The notes under the pieces were generated by a model that was not told the origin of the DNA, ran no database searches, and saw nothing but the letters and a program-made list of their open reading frames with translations. From Liolophura sinensis (taxonomy: Eukaryota; Mollusca; Polyplacophora; Chitonida; Chitonidae): a stretch of 64,000 bases of DNA. The position numbers were made by a program, and so were the translations under genes. Positions 21,001-31,214 of this stretch are shown here, piece after piece; the stretch's first letter is position 1; each line of letters starts with the position of its first letter. The stretch covers positions 82,001,084 to 82,065,083 of the forward strand of contig NC_088300.1 of assembly GCF_032854445.1 (NCBI RefSeq). The letters are read 5' to 3'.

Positions 21001-21760
21001 GTTCTTCACATTGATGACTGCTTTCTTGTTACTCACAGCTGCAGGTAGGGGGATGTAGGACCCGCCTCTCAGGGGCTGATACCTTGCAATGTCAAGCCAG
21101 AGTGTTTGCACGCTATTGACAACCCACCCTGACCCTCGCTGTGTCCATTTTTCTAGCACCTCCTGGATGGTGGGGAAGGCCTTATCTAGGGCCCCGTCAA
21201 TGTCACCAGCCCCTAGGAGGGCCTCCTGTTTGCTGTGGACTACTGGACTGGTATACTCTTCACTGCCATCGGTGTTGTCCTTTCGCAACTGAACCCTGAG
21301 GCCTAGTTGGGACTTAACCCCGTTGAGTGCCAGGATCTCTTCTTCTAGCTTCTGGCGAATAATGGTTCGTATTTCTTCTAAGAAGGCTACGGGGTTCGTC
21401 CAAACACCTTCGGGTAAGTCCATCTGCCAGACCCGGAGGAGATTCCTTATGGCCCTGCCGGTGTTAGTGAATTCTAGTTTCTTTTCACCTAGCACTTCAT
21501 CCAACTCCTCGTCACTGAGGAAGTTCTTTTCACCTAGCACTTCATCCAACTCCGCGTTACTGAGGAAGGTCTTGTTTGTCTTGCTTCCACTTAGCCTTCC
21601 ACTTGGCCCCAGCCGTTTTATACCTGTCGAGGATCCCCTGCAATTCTTCCAAGGCAATGCGGGACCGTGGGTACTTGGGCCGCACACCTATGAGCGTCTC
21701 AAACTCCTCCCGTAGTGCTCGCGCTTTTTGATGATGCCTCATTGTACGCGTCGTATGCAT
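18075..21760 (-). pseudogene. Polinton protein-primed family-B DNA polymerase, multiply disrupted
   Basis: About 1,228 codons once copied the element. An exonuclease I-like segment reads IIYADFKALT near 20,455-20,485, where the usual DxE acidic residue is Lys. An endonuclease VII-like Cys/His block (CHVCEKPLG, then DHYHIIGKYRG, then CN) lies at about 20,100-20,200. Exonuclease II is FHNLRGYDGHLL (about 20,020-20,055) and exonuclease III is YTDLYCRTDVLLLADVF. Polymerase motif A is DANNLYGWAMSQ (about 19,290-19,320), motif B is KLMNNSVFGKTMEN (about 18,800-18,840) and motif C is YTDTDS (18,524-18,541). The copy has in-frame stops at 20455-20457 and 19096-19098. Frame changes occur near 21,560-21,690, 18,740, 18,390, 18,290 and 18,160. 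A 45-bp in-frame duplication (ELDEVLGEK twice) lies at about 21,480-21,570. Confidence 0.9.
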
Positions 21761-21775
21761 AATTACACCGACTCT

Positions 21776-22054
21776 CTAATTGTAAATGTCGATAGCCGCC
21801 AGCCGTTTGAACTTGTCCAAGAAAGCCTTGAGCCTCCGCTTCCTTTCGCACGTCTGGACCCTATTATGTCCGCAGGCCATGCAAAGCCGAAACCGGGTTT
21901 TAACGCCCCGGCCACAGCTAATACATGGCTGGGTGCCAGGACCCTTCCGCATGCGGTATAGGTGAACCCCGCAGTACTCCCCCAGACAACTCTTACCACA
22001 GAGCTCCGTGGAGCCGATGAGAAGCCACCGGCAATTATTGTAACCCTTTGGCAT
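21776..22054 (-). CDS. Polinton zinc-binding small protein (92 aa)
   Basis: An intact frame starts at MPKGYNNCRWLLIG (ATG at 22054). An alternative upstream ATG at 22093 would add 13 residues. It shows a C-x3-C-x4-C-x2-H pattern (LCGKSCLGEYCGVHL) followed by a zinc-ribbon-like C-x2-C-x11-C-x2-C (PCISCGRGVKTRFRLCMACG). The C terminus is basic (ERKRRLKAFLDKFKRL). Such small Cys-rich proteins sit next to the polymerase gene in many Polintons. DNA or RNA binding is inferred. It is the gene nearest the right terminus. Confidence 0.7.
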   Translation of the reverse strand: MPKGYNNCRWLLIGSTELCGKSCLGEYCGVHLYRMRKGPGTQPCISCGRGVKTRFRLCMACGHNRVQTCERKRRLKAFLDKFKRLAAIDIYN

Positions 22055-22149
22055 GTTGTATACACAATTAGTGTAGAAGCATATCTGATGCAATTGGTAT
22101 GTCTAATAGAACCCCAGAAGCAGAGAAGGGGGCTAGGAGCCCCTATTTA

Positions 22150-22249
22150 CCGTAGGGGGAGGGGGTGTTATGGGGGGAAAGGGGGCTGGGAGCCTTTATT
22201 TGTTCTGGGGAGGGCCCCATATATACCCATGTATACTGTGTATACTACT
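22150..22249 (-). repeat. Polinton right terminal inverted repeat
   Basis: The complement of 22249-22237 equals the first 13 bases of the left end. A second matching block at 22161-22217 includes GGGGTGTTATGGGGGGAAAG and ATTTGTTCTGGGGAGGGCCC. The stretch between the two blocks has diverged. A partial direct repeat of the same motif lies just inside (about 22,128-22,160). Confidence 0.88.
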
Positions 22250-22254
22250 TGCCG
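22250..22254. repeat. Right target-site duplication TGCCG
   Basis: It is identical to 7535-7539 and directly follows the terminal ACT of the element. Confidence 0.8.
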
Positions 22255-22683
22255 TTATGTCTGAAAATTGTGTGAACAACAATAACAAACTATGGCTCTC
22301 GGACACACTGGTTCCAGATTGAATATAAGGTGTTTCGGATAACGAGGAAAGACATCATATAAAGTCTCGTCATCAGATTTAGAGGAGTATAATTAAGACG
22401 CACAACATAGAGAGAAAAACCAGAGCAGCGACAACAGACTTGTAGCTGTCAAACCGGTAACCGATGAAATATGCCATCTTGTCAGTTTACCTAAGTTATG
22501 GTTTTATTCTAACTGATCGTGTAAATGCATAAATAGCAGTAAATTACACGGCCCCAAGATGACTGTGCACCTTATGGTTTTGTATGTTACAGTTGGAACT
22601 CCATCTCCATTCTTGACAAATCCAGAAGGTAAAGCAAATAAACATTCAAAAAATAATTGCAGACTTCACATCTCTTTCTGTTG
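22255..22683. other. Unassigned flank of the Polinton
   Basis: AT-rich single-copy sequence between the element and a truncated SINE. I see no gene or repeat here. Confidence 0.5.
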
Positions 22684-22862
22684 GAGTGAGTGAGTGAGCG
22701 AGACCTTGGGATTTAACGTCGTACTTAACAATTTTTCAGTCAATTGACGACGAAGGAATCCTTAGAGTGCATGTAATGTGCCCCCTTGTTGCACTTTTAT
22801 CTAGTGCTGCTTCACTGAGACACCTTTTTTTGTGGAGCCCTGGACTACCTACTGGGCATTAA
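22684..22862 (-). mobile_element. SINE copy, truncated
   Basis: It begins with a GAGTGAGTGAGTGAGCGAG microsatellite-like tail (3' end on the minus strand). TTTAACGTCGTACTTAAC, GACGAAGGAATCCTTAG and TTTTATCTAGTGCTGCTTC follow. These match the SINE at 36930-37310. Similarity stops near 22,862, so the tRNA-like head is absent. Confidence 0.8.
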
Positions 22863-23189
22863 TTGCATTTCTGACCACGCTTTTACACTGCACCGCACAT
22901 TGCCACGTAGTCTTAGCGAAGAGGGCGGACAGTATTATAAAGTTGTAACATGAAATAGATAACTCCCAGTGCTGGTCTGACAGCAGTTATCTTTCTTGAA
23001 CCACTACATACGGTTGGCCTGTACAAGACCGGTATACATCTGTCTTATGGTTTTATATGTGCCGTATACATTCGATGTTTGATTATTTTGGTTGTACTAT
23101 CTTATTGTTGTGCCATGTTTAGTACAAAGCACGATGTGATCAGAAATATATTTGCACATCTGATACCCGACATCAGGAATTTAAAGATG
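22863..23189. other. Unassigned single-copy DNA
   Basis: About 330 bp between the SINE and the 58-bp array. No gene or repeat is visible. Confidence 0.5.
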
Positions 23190-24915
23190 AAGCAGGACAG
23201 GAAGAAACTCATACACCCAACTGTACATGATAGGGGCCTACTATTGTGGTAGAGGACAAAGAGAAACTCACACATCCAACAGTACGTGATAGGGGCCCAC
23301 TGTGAGGTACAGGGCAAGGAGAAACTCATACACCCAACAGTACGTGATAAGGGCCCACTGCCTGGTACAGAAAAAGGAGAAACTCATACACCCGACAGAA
23401 CATGATAGAGGCCCACTGTGAGGTGCAGGGCAACGAGAAACTCATACGCCCAAAAGTACGTAATAGGGGCCCACTGTGTGGTACAGGACAAGGAGAAACT
23501 TATACACCCAACAGTACATGATAGGCGCCCCTGCGTGGTACAGGACAAGGAGAAACTCATACATCCGACAATACATGATAGGGGCCCATTGTGAGGTACA
23601 GGACAAGGAGAAACTCATACACCAACAGTACGTGATAGGGGCCCACTGTGAGGTACAGGACAAGGAGAAACTCATACACCCAACAGTACGTGATAGGGGC
23701 CCACTGTGTGGTGCAGGACAGGGAGAAATTCCATAAACCCAACAGTACATGATAGAGGCCCACTGTGTGGTACAGGAAAAGGAGAAACTCATACACCCGG
23801 CAGTACAGGATAGAGCTCCACTGTGTGGTACAGGCAAAGGAGAAAAATCATACACCCGACAGTACAGGATAGGGGCCCACCGTGAGGTACAGAGCAAGGA
23901 GAAACTCATACACCCGACAGTACAGGATAGGGGCCCACTGTGAGGTAAAGGACAAGGAGAAACTCATACCACCCCACAGTACATGATAGAGGCCCTCTGT
24001 GAGGTACAAGACAAGGAGAAACTCATACACCCGACAGTACAGGATAGGGGCCCACTGTACGGTAAAAGACAAGGAGAAACTCATACACCCAACAGTAGAT
24101 GACAGGGCCCAGTATGTGGTACAGGACAAGGTGAAATTCATACACCCTACAGTACATGATGTGGTACAGGATAAGGAGAAACTCATACGCCCCAGTAAGT
24201 GATAGGGTCCCACTGTGGGGTACAAGACAAGGAGAAACCCATATGCCCAACAGTAGACGACAGGGGCCCAGTATGTGGTACAGGACAAGGTGAAATTCAT
24301 ACACCCTACAGTACATGATGTGGTACAGGATAAGGAGAAACTCATACACCCAACAGTACGTGATAAAGGCCCACTGTAAGGTACAGGACAAGGAGAACTC
24401 ATACGCCCCCAGTACATGATAGGGGCCCACTGTGGGGTACAAGACAAGGAGAAACCCATACGCCCAACAGTACATGACAGAGGCCCAGTTTAGAGGTACA
24501 GGACAAGGAGAAACTCATACGCCCAAACGTACGTGATAAGGGCCTACTGTGTGGTACAGGACAAGGAGAAACTTAAACACCCAACAGTACGTGATAGACG
24601 CCCACTGGGTGGTACAGGACAAGGAGAAACTCATACACCCAACAGTACGTGATAGGGGCCCACTGTGTAGTACAGGACAAGGAGAACTTATACACCCAAA
24701 AAAACATGATAGAGGCCCACTGTGTGGTACAGGACAAGGAGAAACTCATACACCAACAGTACGTGATAGAGGCCTACTGTGTGGTACGGGACAAGGAGAA
24801 ACTCATACACCCGACAGTACGTGATAGGGGCCCACTGTAAGGTACAGGACAAGGAGAAACTCATACACCTAACAGCACATGATAGGGGCCCACTGTGTGG
24901 TACAGGACAAGGACT
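23190..24915. repeat. 58-bp tandem array (about 29 copies)
   Basis: The unit is about 58 bp and carries GTACAGGACAAGGAGAAACT followed by a CATACACCC and GATAGGGGCCCACTGTG stretch. Copies vary at many positions and some are deleted internally. The array passes directly into the 44-bp array at about 24,915. Frames across it (for example SFSLSCTSQWAPI on the minus strand) are repeat artefacts. Confidence 0.95.
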
Positions 24916-27900
24916 GCCGTTGTACAACAGACTGACATCCAACACGCAACAACTGCTGTTGTACAAAAGACTTATTTCCACCACCTATGAAACTGACCAC
25001 TGTACAAGAGACTGATTTTCACCACCCATGAAACTGACCACTGTAGGACAAGAGAATGATTTCCAACACCCACGAAACTGACCCCTGTAGTACAAGAAAC
25101 TGATTTCCACCAACAGTGAAACTGACAGCTGTTGTACAGTAGACTGATTTTCACCAACCATGAAACTGACCACTGTAGGACAAGAGAATGATTTCCACCA
25201 ACCATGAAACTGACTGCTGTTGTACAACAGACTGATTTCCACCACCTATGAAACTGACCGCTGTAGTACAACAGACTGATTTCCACCACCCATTAAAATG
25301 ACTGCCCTTGTACAAAAGAATGATTTCCACCACCCATGTAACTGACCACTGTTGTACAAGAAACTTATTTCCACCACCTATGAAACTGACCACTGTAGGA
25401 CAAGAGACTGATTTCCAACAACCGTGTAACTGACTGCCGTTGTACCAGAAACTTATTTCCACCAACCATGAAACTGACTGCTGTTGTACAACAGACTGAT
25501 TTCCAACACCCATGTAACTGAGTGCCGTTGTACAAGAGACTGATTTCCACCAACCATGAAACTGACTGCTGTAGTACAAGAAACTGATTTCCACCACCCA
25601 TGAAACTGACCACTGTAGTACAAGAGACTGATTATCACCAACCATGAAACTGACCGCTCTAGTACAAGAAACTGATTTCCACCAACCATGAAACTGACCA
25701 CTGTAGTACAACAGACTGTTTCCCACCACCCATGAAACTGGCCGCTGTGGTACAAGAGAATGATTTCCAACACCCATGTAACTGACTGCCGTTGTACAAG
25801 AAACTGATTTCCAACACCCAAGAAACTGACCGCTGTAGTACAACAGACTGATTTCCACCACCCATGAAATTGACTGCCGTTGGAAAACAGACTGATTTCC
25901 ACCAACCATTAAACTGACCAATGTAGTACAAGAGACTGATTTCCACCACCCATGAAACTGACTGCCGTTGTACTACAGACTCATTTCCACCAACCATGAA
26001 ACTGACTACTGTAGGACAAGAGAATGATTTCCAACACCCATGTAACTGACTGCTGTTGTACAAGAAACTGATTTCCACCAACCATAAAACTGTCTGCTGT
26101 TGTACAACAGACTGATTTCCAACACCCATAAAACTGACTGCCGTTGTACAACAGACTGATTATCACCAACCATGAAACCGACTGCTGTTGTACAACAGAC
26201 TGATTTTCACCACCCATGTAACTGACTGCCGTTGTACAACAGACTGATTTCCACCACCCATGAAACTGACTGCCGTTATACAACAGACTGATTTCCACCA
26301 CCATGAAACTGACCGCTGTAGTACAAGAAACTGATTTCCTCCACCCATGAAACTCACCGCTGTAGTACAAGAGACTAATTTTCACCAACCATGAAACTCA
26401 TCGCTGTAGTACAAGAGATTAATTTTCACCAACCATGAAACTGACCACTGTAATACAAAAAAGTGATTTCCACCAACCATGAAACTGACCACTGAATCCA
26501 AGAGACTGATTTCCACCACCCGTGAAAATGGCCGCTGTGGTACTAGAGGCTGATTTCCACCAACCATGAAACTGACTGCTGTTGTACCAGAAACTGATTT
26601 CCAACACCCATGAAACTGACTGCCGTTGTACAACAGACTGATTTCCACCACCCATGAAACTGACCATTGTAATACAAGAAACTGATTTCCACCACCCATG
26701 AAACTGACTGCCGTTGTACAACAGACTGATTTCCACCACCCATGAAACTGACTGCCGTTGTACAAGAGACTGATTATCACCAACCATGAAACCGACTACC
26801 GTTGTACAAGAGACTGATTTCCACCACCTATGAAACTGACTGCCGTTGTACAAGAGACTGATTATCACCAACCATGAAACTGACTACCGTTGTACAAGAG
26901 GCTGATTTCTACCACCCATGAAACTGACTGCTGTAGTACAAGAAACTGATTTCCTCCACCCATGAAACTCACCGCTGTAGTACAAGAGACTAATTTTCAC
27001 CAACCATGAAACTGACCACTGAATCCAAGAGACTGATTTCCACCACCCATGAAAATGGCCGCTGTGGTACTAGAGACTGATTTCCTCCAACCATGAAACT
27101 GACTGCTGTTGTACAACAGACTGATTTCCACCAACCATGTAACTGACGCCGTTGTACAACAGACTGATTATCACCAACCGTGAAACTGACTGCCGTTGTA
27201 CAACAGACTGATTTCCAACACCCATGAAACTGACTGCCGTTGTACAACAAACTGATTTCCACCAACCATGAAACTGACTGCCGTTGTACAACAGACTGAT
27301 TTCCTCCACCATGAAACTGACCGCTGTAGTACAAGAAACTGATTTCCACCACCCATCAAACTCACCACTGTAGTACAAGAGACTAATTTTCACCAACCAT
27401 GAAACTGACCACTGTAATACAAGAAAGTGATTTCCACCAACCATGAAACTGACCACTGAATCCAAGAGACTGATTTCCACCACCCATGAAAATGGCCGCT
27501 GTGGTACTAGAGGCTGATTTCCACCAACCATGAAACTGACTGCTGTTGTACCAGAAACTGATTTCACCACCCATGAAACTGACTGCCGTTGTACAAGAGA
27601 CTGATTTCCACCACCATGAAACTGACCATTGTAGTACAAGAAACTGATTTCCACCACCCATGAATCTGACTGCCGTTGTACAACAGACTGATTTCCACCA
27701 CCCATGAAACTGACTGCCGTTGTACAAGAGACTGATTATCACCAACCATGAAACTGACTGCCGTTGTACAAGAGACTGATTATCACCAACCATGAAACTG
27801 AATACCGTTGTACAAGAGACTGATTTCTACCACCCATGAAACTGACCGCTGTAGTACAAGAAACTGATTTCCTCCAACCATGAAACTGACCGCTGTAGTA

Positions 27901-29310
27901 CAAGAGACTAATTTTCACCAACCATGAAACTGACCACTGAATCCAAGAGACTGATTTCCACCACCCATGAAACTGGCCGCTGTGGTACTAGAGACTGATT
28001 TCCTCCAACCATGAAACTGACTGCTGTTGTACAATAGACTGATTTCCACCAACCATGTAACTGACCGCCGTTGTACAACAGACTGATTATCACCAACCGT
28101 GAAACTGACTGCCGTTGTACAACAGACTGATTTCCAACACCCATGAAACTGACTGCTGTTGTACAACAAACTGATTTCCACCAACCATGAAACTGACTGC
28201 CGTTGTACAAGAGACTGATTTCCACCACCATGAAACTGACCGCTGTAGTACAAGAAACTGATTTCCACCACCCATCAAACTCACCGCTGTAGTACAAGAG
28301 ACTAATTTTCACCAACCATGAAACTGATCACTGTAATACAAGAAAGTGATTTCCACCAACCATGAAACTGACCACTGAATCCAAGAGACTGATTTCCACC
28401 ACCCATGAAAATGGCCGCTGTGGTACTAGAGGCTGATTTCCACCAACCATGAAACTGACTGCTATTGTACCAGAAACTGATTTCCAACACCCATGAAACT
28501 GACTGTCGTTGTACAACAGACTGATTTCCACCACCATGAAACTGACCATTGTAGTACAAGAAACTGATTTCCACCACCCATGAAACTGACTGCCGTTGTA
28601 CAACAGACTGATTTCCACCACCATGAAACTGACCATTGTAGTACAAGAGACTGATTATCACCAACCATGAAACTGACTACCGTTGTACAAGAGACTGATT
28701 TCCACCACCCATGAAACTGACTGCCGTTGTACAATAAACTGATTTCCACCAACCATGAAACTGACTACCGTTGTACAAGAGACTGATTGTCACCAACCAT
28801 GAAACTGACTACCGTTGTACAAGAGACTGATCCACCAACCATGAAACTGACTACCGTTGTACAAGAGACTGATCCACCACCCATGAAACTGACTGCCATT
28901 GTACAAGAGACTGATTATCACCAACCATGAAACTGACTGCCGTTGTACAAGAGACTGATTGTCACCAACCATGAAACTGACTACCGTTGTACAAGAGACT
29001 GATTTCCACCACCCATGAAACTGACTGCCGTTGTACAAGAGACTGATTATCACCAACCATGAAAGTGACTACCGTTGTACAAGAGACTGATTTCCTCCAG
29101 CCATGAAACTGACCACTGTAGTACATAAGACTGATTTTCATCAACCATGAAACTGACCTCTGTTGTACATGAGACTGTTTTCCACCACCCATGAAACTGG
29201 CCACTGTGATACAAGAGAATGATTTCCAACACCCATGAAACTGACCGCTGTAGTACAACAGACTATTTCCAACACACGTGAAACTGACTGCCGTTTTACA
29301 ACAGACTGAT
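24916..29310. repeat. 44-bp tandem array with higher-order structure (about 100 copies)
   Basis: The unit is 44 bp: GACTGATTTCCACCACCCAT followed by GAAACTGACTGCCGTTGTACAACA-type sequence. A marked variant unit (AATCCAAGAGACTGATTTCC then GAAAATGGCCGCTGTGG) recurs near 26,493, 27,018, 27,457, 27,935 and 28,376, so blocks of units were duplicated together. This is the largest array by copy number in the window. Confidence 0.95.
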
Positions 29311-29505
29311 TCTTTGGTACTATGTTAAACACCAACTGTGTAAATAAATGACTAAATACTTGTATGTTTTTAAGTAAATTTATTTCTTGTATAAATACAT
29401 GTAGAAAATGTACATGTTATGGATGTATTTACAAAGACACTTGATTACCCTGGCTGAGAATTTAAGCTGTGATTTCAATTCTCTCAAGATAATTTTGTAT
29501 TCCTG

Positions 29506-30390
29506 GTGAAATGTAACATGCCATTATCAGTGGAGCTACAATGCATTTACCGAAACATGTGGGTGTCTGCTATGATCAGTGGAAGTACGTTTACCGAAAC
29601 ACGTGGGTGTCTGCCATTATCAGTGGAAGTACACTACGCTTACCAAAACATGTGGGTGTCTGCTATTATCAGTGGAAGTACACTACGCTTACCGAAACAT
29701 GTGGGTGTCTGCCATTATCAGTGGAAGTACACTACGCTTACCGAAACATGTGGGTGTCTGCCATTATCAGTGGAACTACATTACGCTTACCGAAACATGT
29801 GGGTGTCTGCCATTATCAGAGGAACTACATTACGTTTACCAAAACATGTGGGTGTCTGCCATTATCAGTGGAACTACATTACGCTTACCGAAACATGTGG
29901 GTGTCTGCCATTATCAGTGGAAGTACACTACGCTTACCGAAACATGTGGGTGTCTGCCATTATCACAGGAACTACATTACGTTTACCAAAACATGTGGGT
30001 GTCTGCCATGATCAGTGGAACTACATTACGCTTACCAAAACATGCAGGTGTCTGCTATTATCAGTGGAAGTACATTACGCTTACCAAAACATGTGGGTGT
30101 CTGCCATTATCAGTGGAGGTACATTACGCTTACCAAAACATGTGGGTGTCTGCCATTATCAGTGGAGGTACATTACGCTTACCAAAACATGTGGGTGTCT
30201 GCCATTATCAGTGGAAGTACATTACGCTTACCAAAACATGTGGGTGTCTGCCATGATCAGTGGAAGTACATTACGCTTACCAAAACATGTGGGTGTTTGC
30301 CATGATCAGTGGAACTACATCACGCTTACCAAAACATGTGGGTGTCTGCCATTATCAGTGGAAGTACATTATGCTTACCGAAACACAGAG
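29506..30390. repeat. 49-bp tandem array (about 18 copies)
   Basis: The unit is 49 bp: ATTATCAGTGGAAGTACACT then ACGCTTACCGAAACATGTGGGTGTCTGCC. Because 49 is one more than a multiple of three, one continuous frame passes through all three phases. The absence of plus-strand stops in any phase leaves a 310-codon open frame, which I regard as a repeat by-product. Confidence 0.95.
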
Positions 30391-30429
30391 TGTGTTGACA
30401 ATGGCTATCTGCTGATGGTCACTGTCTGT

Positions 30430-30835
30430 GATGGATAAGTGTAACTGAGAGTATGCTGATAGTCACCGTCTGTGAAGGATAAGTGTAACTGAGAATATGC
30501 TGATAGTCACTGTCTGAGAAGGATAAGTGTAACTGAGAGTGAGCTGACAGTCACTGTCTGTGAAAGATAAGTGTAACTGAGAGCGTGCTGATAGTCCCTG
30601 TCTGTGAAAGATAAGTGTAACTGAGAGCATGCTGATAGTTATTGTCTGTAAAGGATAAGTGTAACTGAGAGTCTGCTGATAGTCAGTCTGTGAAGGATAA
30701 GTGTAACTGAGAGTGTGCTGATAGTCCCTGTCTGTGAAAGATAAGTGTAACTGACAGTCTGCTGACAGTCCCTGTCTGTGAAAGATAAGTGTAACTGAGA
30801 GTGTGCTGATAGTCACTGTCCGTGAAGGAAAGTGT
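30430..30835. repeat. About 44-bp tandem array (about 9 copies)
   Basis: The unit is GATAAGTGTAACTGAGAGTG then TGCTGATAGTCACTGTCTGTGAAG. Some copies are shortened. It lies just downstream of the FLAD1 stop codon and may be inside or beyond its 3' untranslated region. Confidence 0.9.
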
Positions 30836-31078
30836 ACTTAAGTGTTCTGGTTTTTGATTCTACCAGCCAAGAAAACACCACTTTTTCTTTATCAGGAAAA
30901 TTACAATCATCTTGGTATGATCAATAAAATTTCTGTGTGGATGAGTATCCTGCGAGGCCTCTATAGTCGGCCTGCCCAATGTCCTTCTAAATGTAGGCAT
31001 CATCAAATGTGTTAACATCACTGTAGGAGTGTGGTGCTTCATTAGAGCACCGACAGGAATCTCGCCCACAGGTTGGCT
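30836..31078 (-). other. Probable FLAD1 3' untranslated region
   Basis: About 240 bp of non-repetitive sequence follows the FLAD1 stop codon on the minus strand. No protein-coding signal is seen. I could not assign a polyadenylation site with confidence. Confidence 0.45.
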
Positions 31079-31214
31079 TCAGTTCCTACCATCTCTCTCT
31101 CTGTGGTCTTCACTCAGCTGATATGCCGGCTTGTAGCGCAGCACACCGTGGCTGTCAATGTACTGTAGTGAGGGGTTGGGATGGGTGTTGTCCATACTGC
31201 CCAGTGAGGTGTAC
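31079..31214 (-). CDS. FLAD1: FLAD1 last coding exon
   Basis: The acceptor AG is at 31215-31216 and the exon completes a split Gly codon, then reads [18 protein letters not shown] and ends DHRERDGRN before TGA (31079-31081). It carries the conserved YTSLGS motif and the KPAYQL C terminus typical of FLAD1. Its first 58 bases plus the acceptor are repeated in tandem upstream. Confidence 0.95.

Larger units (their letters stand above)
7540..22249. mobile_element. Maverick/Polinton DNA transposon, complete but degraded (14,710 bp)
   Basis: The left end begins AGTAGTATACACA at 7540 and the right end is its exact complement, TGTGTATACTACT, ending at 22249. The element is flanked on both sides by TGCCG (7535-7539 and 22250-22254), as expected for a target-site duplication made by a retroviral-type integrase. 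Inside are the Polinton hallmarks: family-B DNA polymerase with exonuclease and endonuclease VII-like motifs, rve integrase with a C-terminal chromo-like tail, FtsK/HerA-type packaging ATPase and an F54H12.2-like major capsid protein. Gene blocks alternate in strand: minus 8453-10665, plus 10725-11962, minus 11936-13235, plus 13278-18027, minus 18075-22054. Many genes are frameshifted or carry internal stops, so autonomous activity is unlikely. I find no adenovirus-type maturation protease. Confidence 0.93.

Noticed and set aside
7540-22249. Adenovirus or virophage insertion
   Set aside because: Gene set, terminal repeats, integrase and target duplication fit a Polinton. No feature requires a separate virus.
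24916-29310. Many open frames with VVEISLLYNGSQFHGWWKS-like repeats
   Set aside because: They arise from a 44-bp unit read in shifting phases on the minus strand, vary in every copy and lack a start, signal or recognisable fold.
29506-30438. 310-codon plus-strand frame as a secreted repeat protein
   Set aside because: The frame passes through all three phases of a 49-bp repeat with no codon-level conservation visible. I keep it only as an observation.
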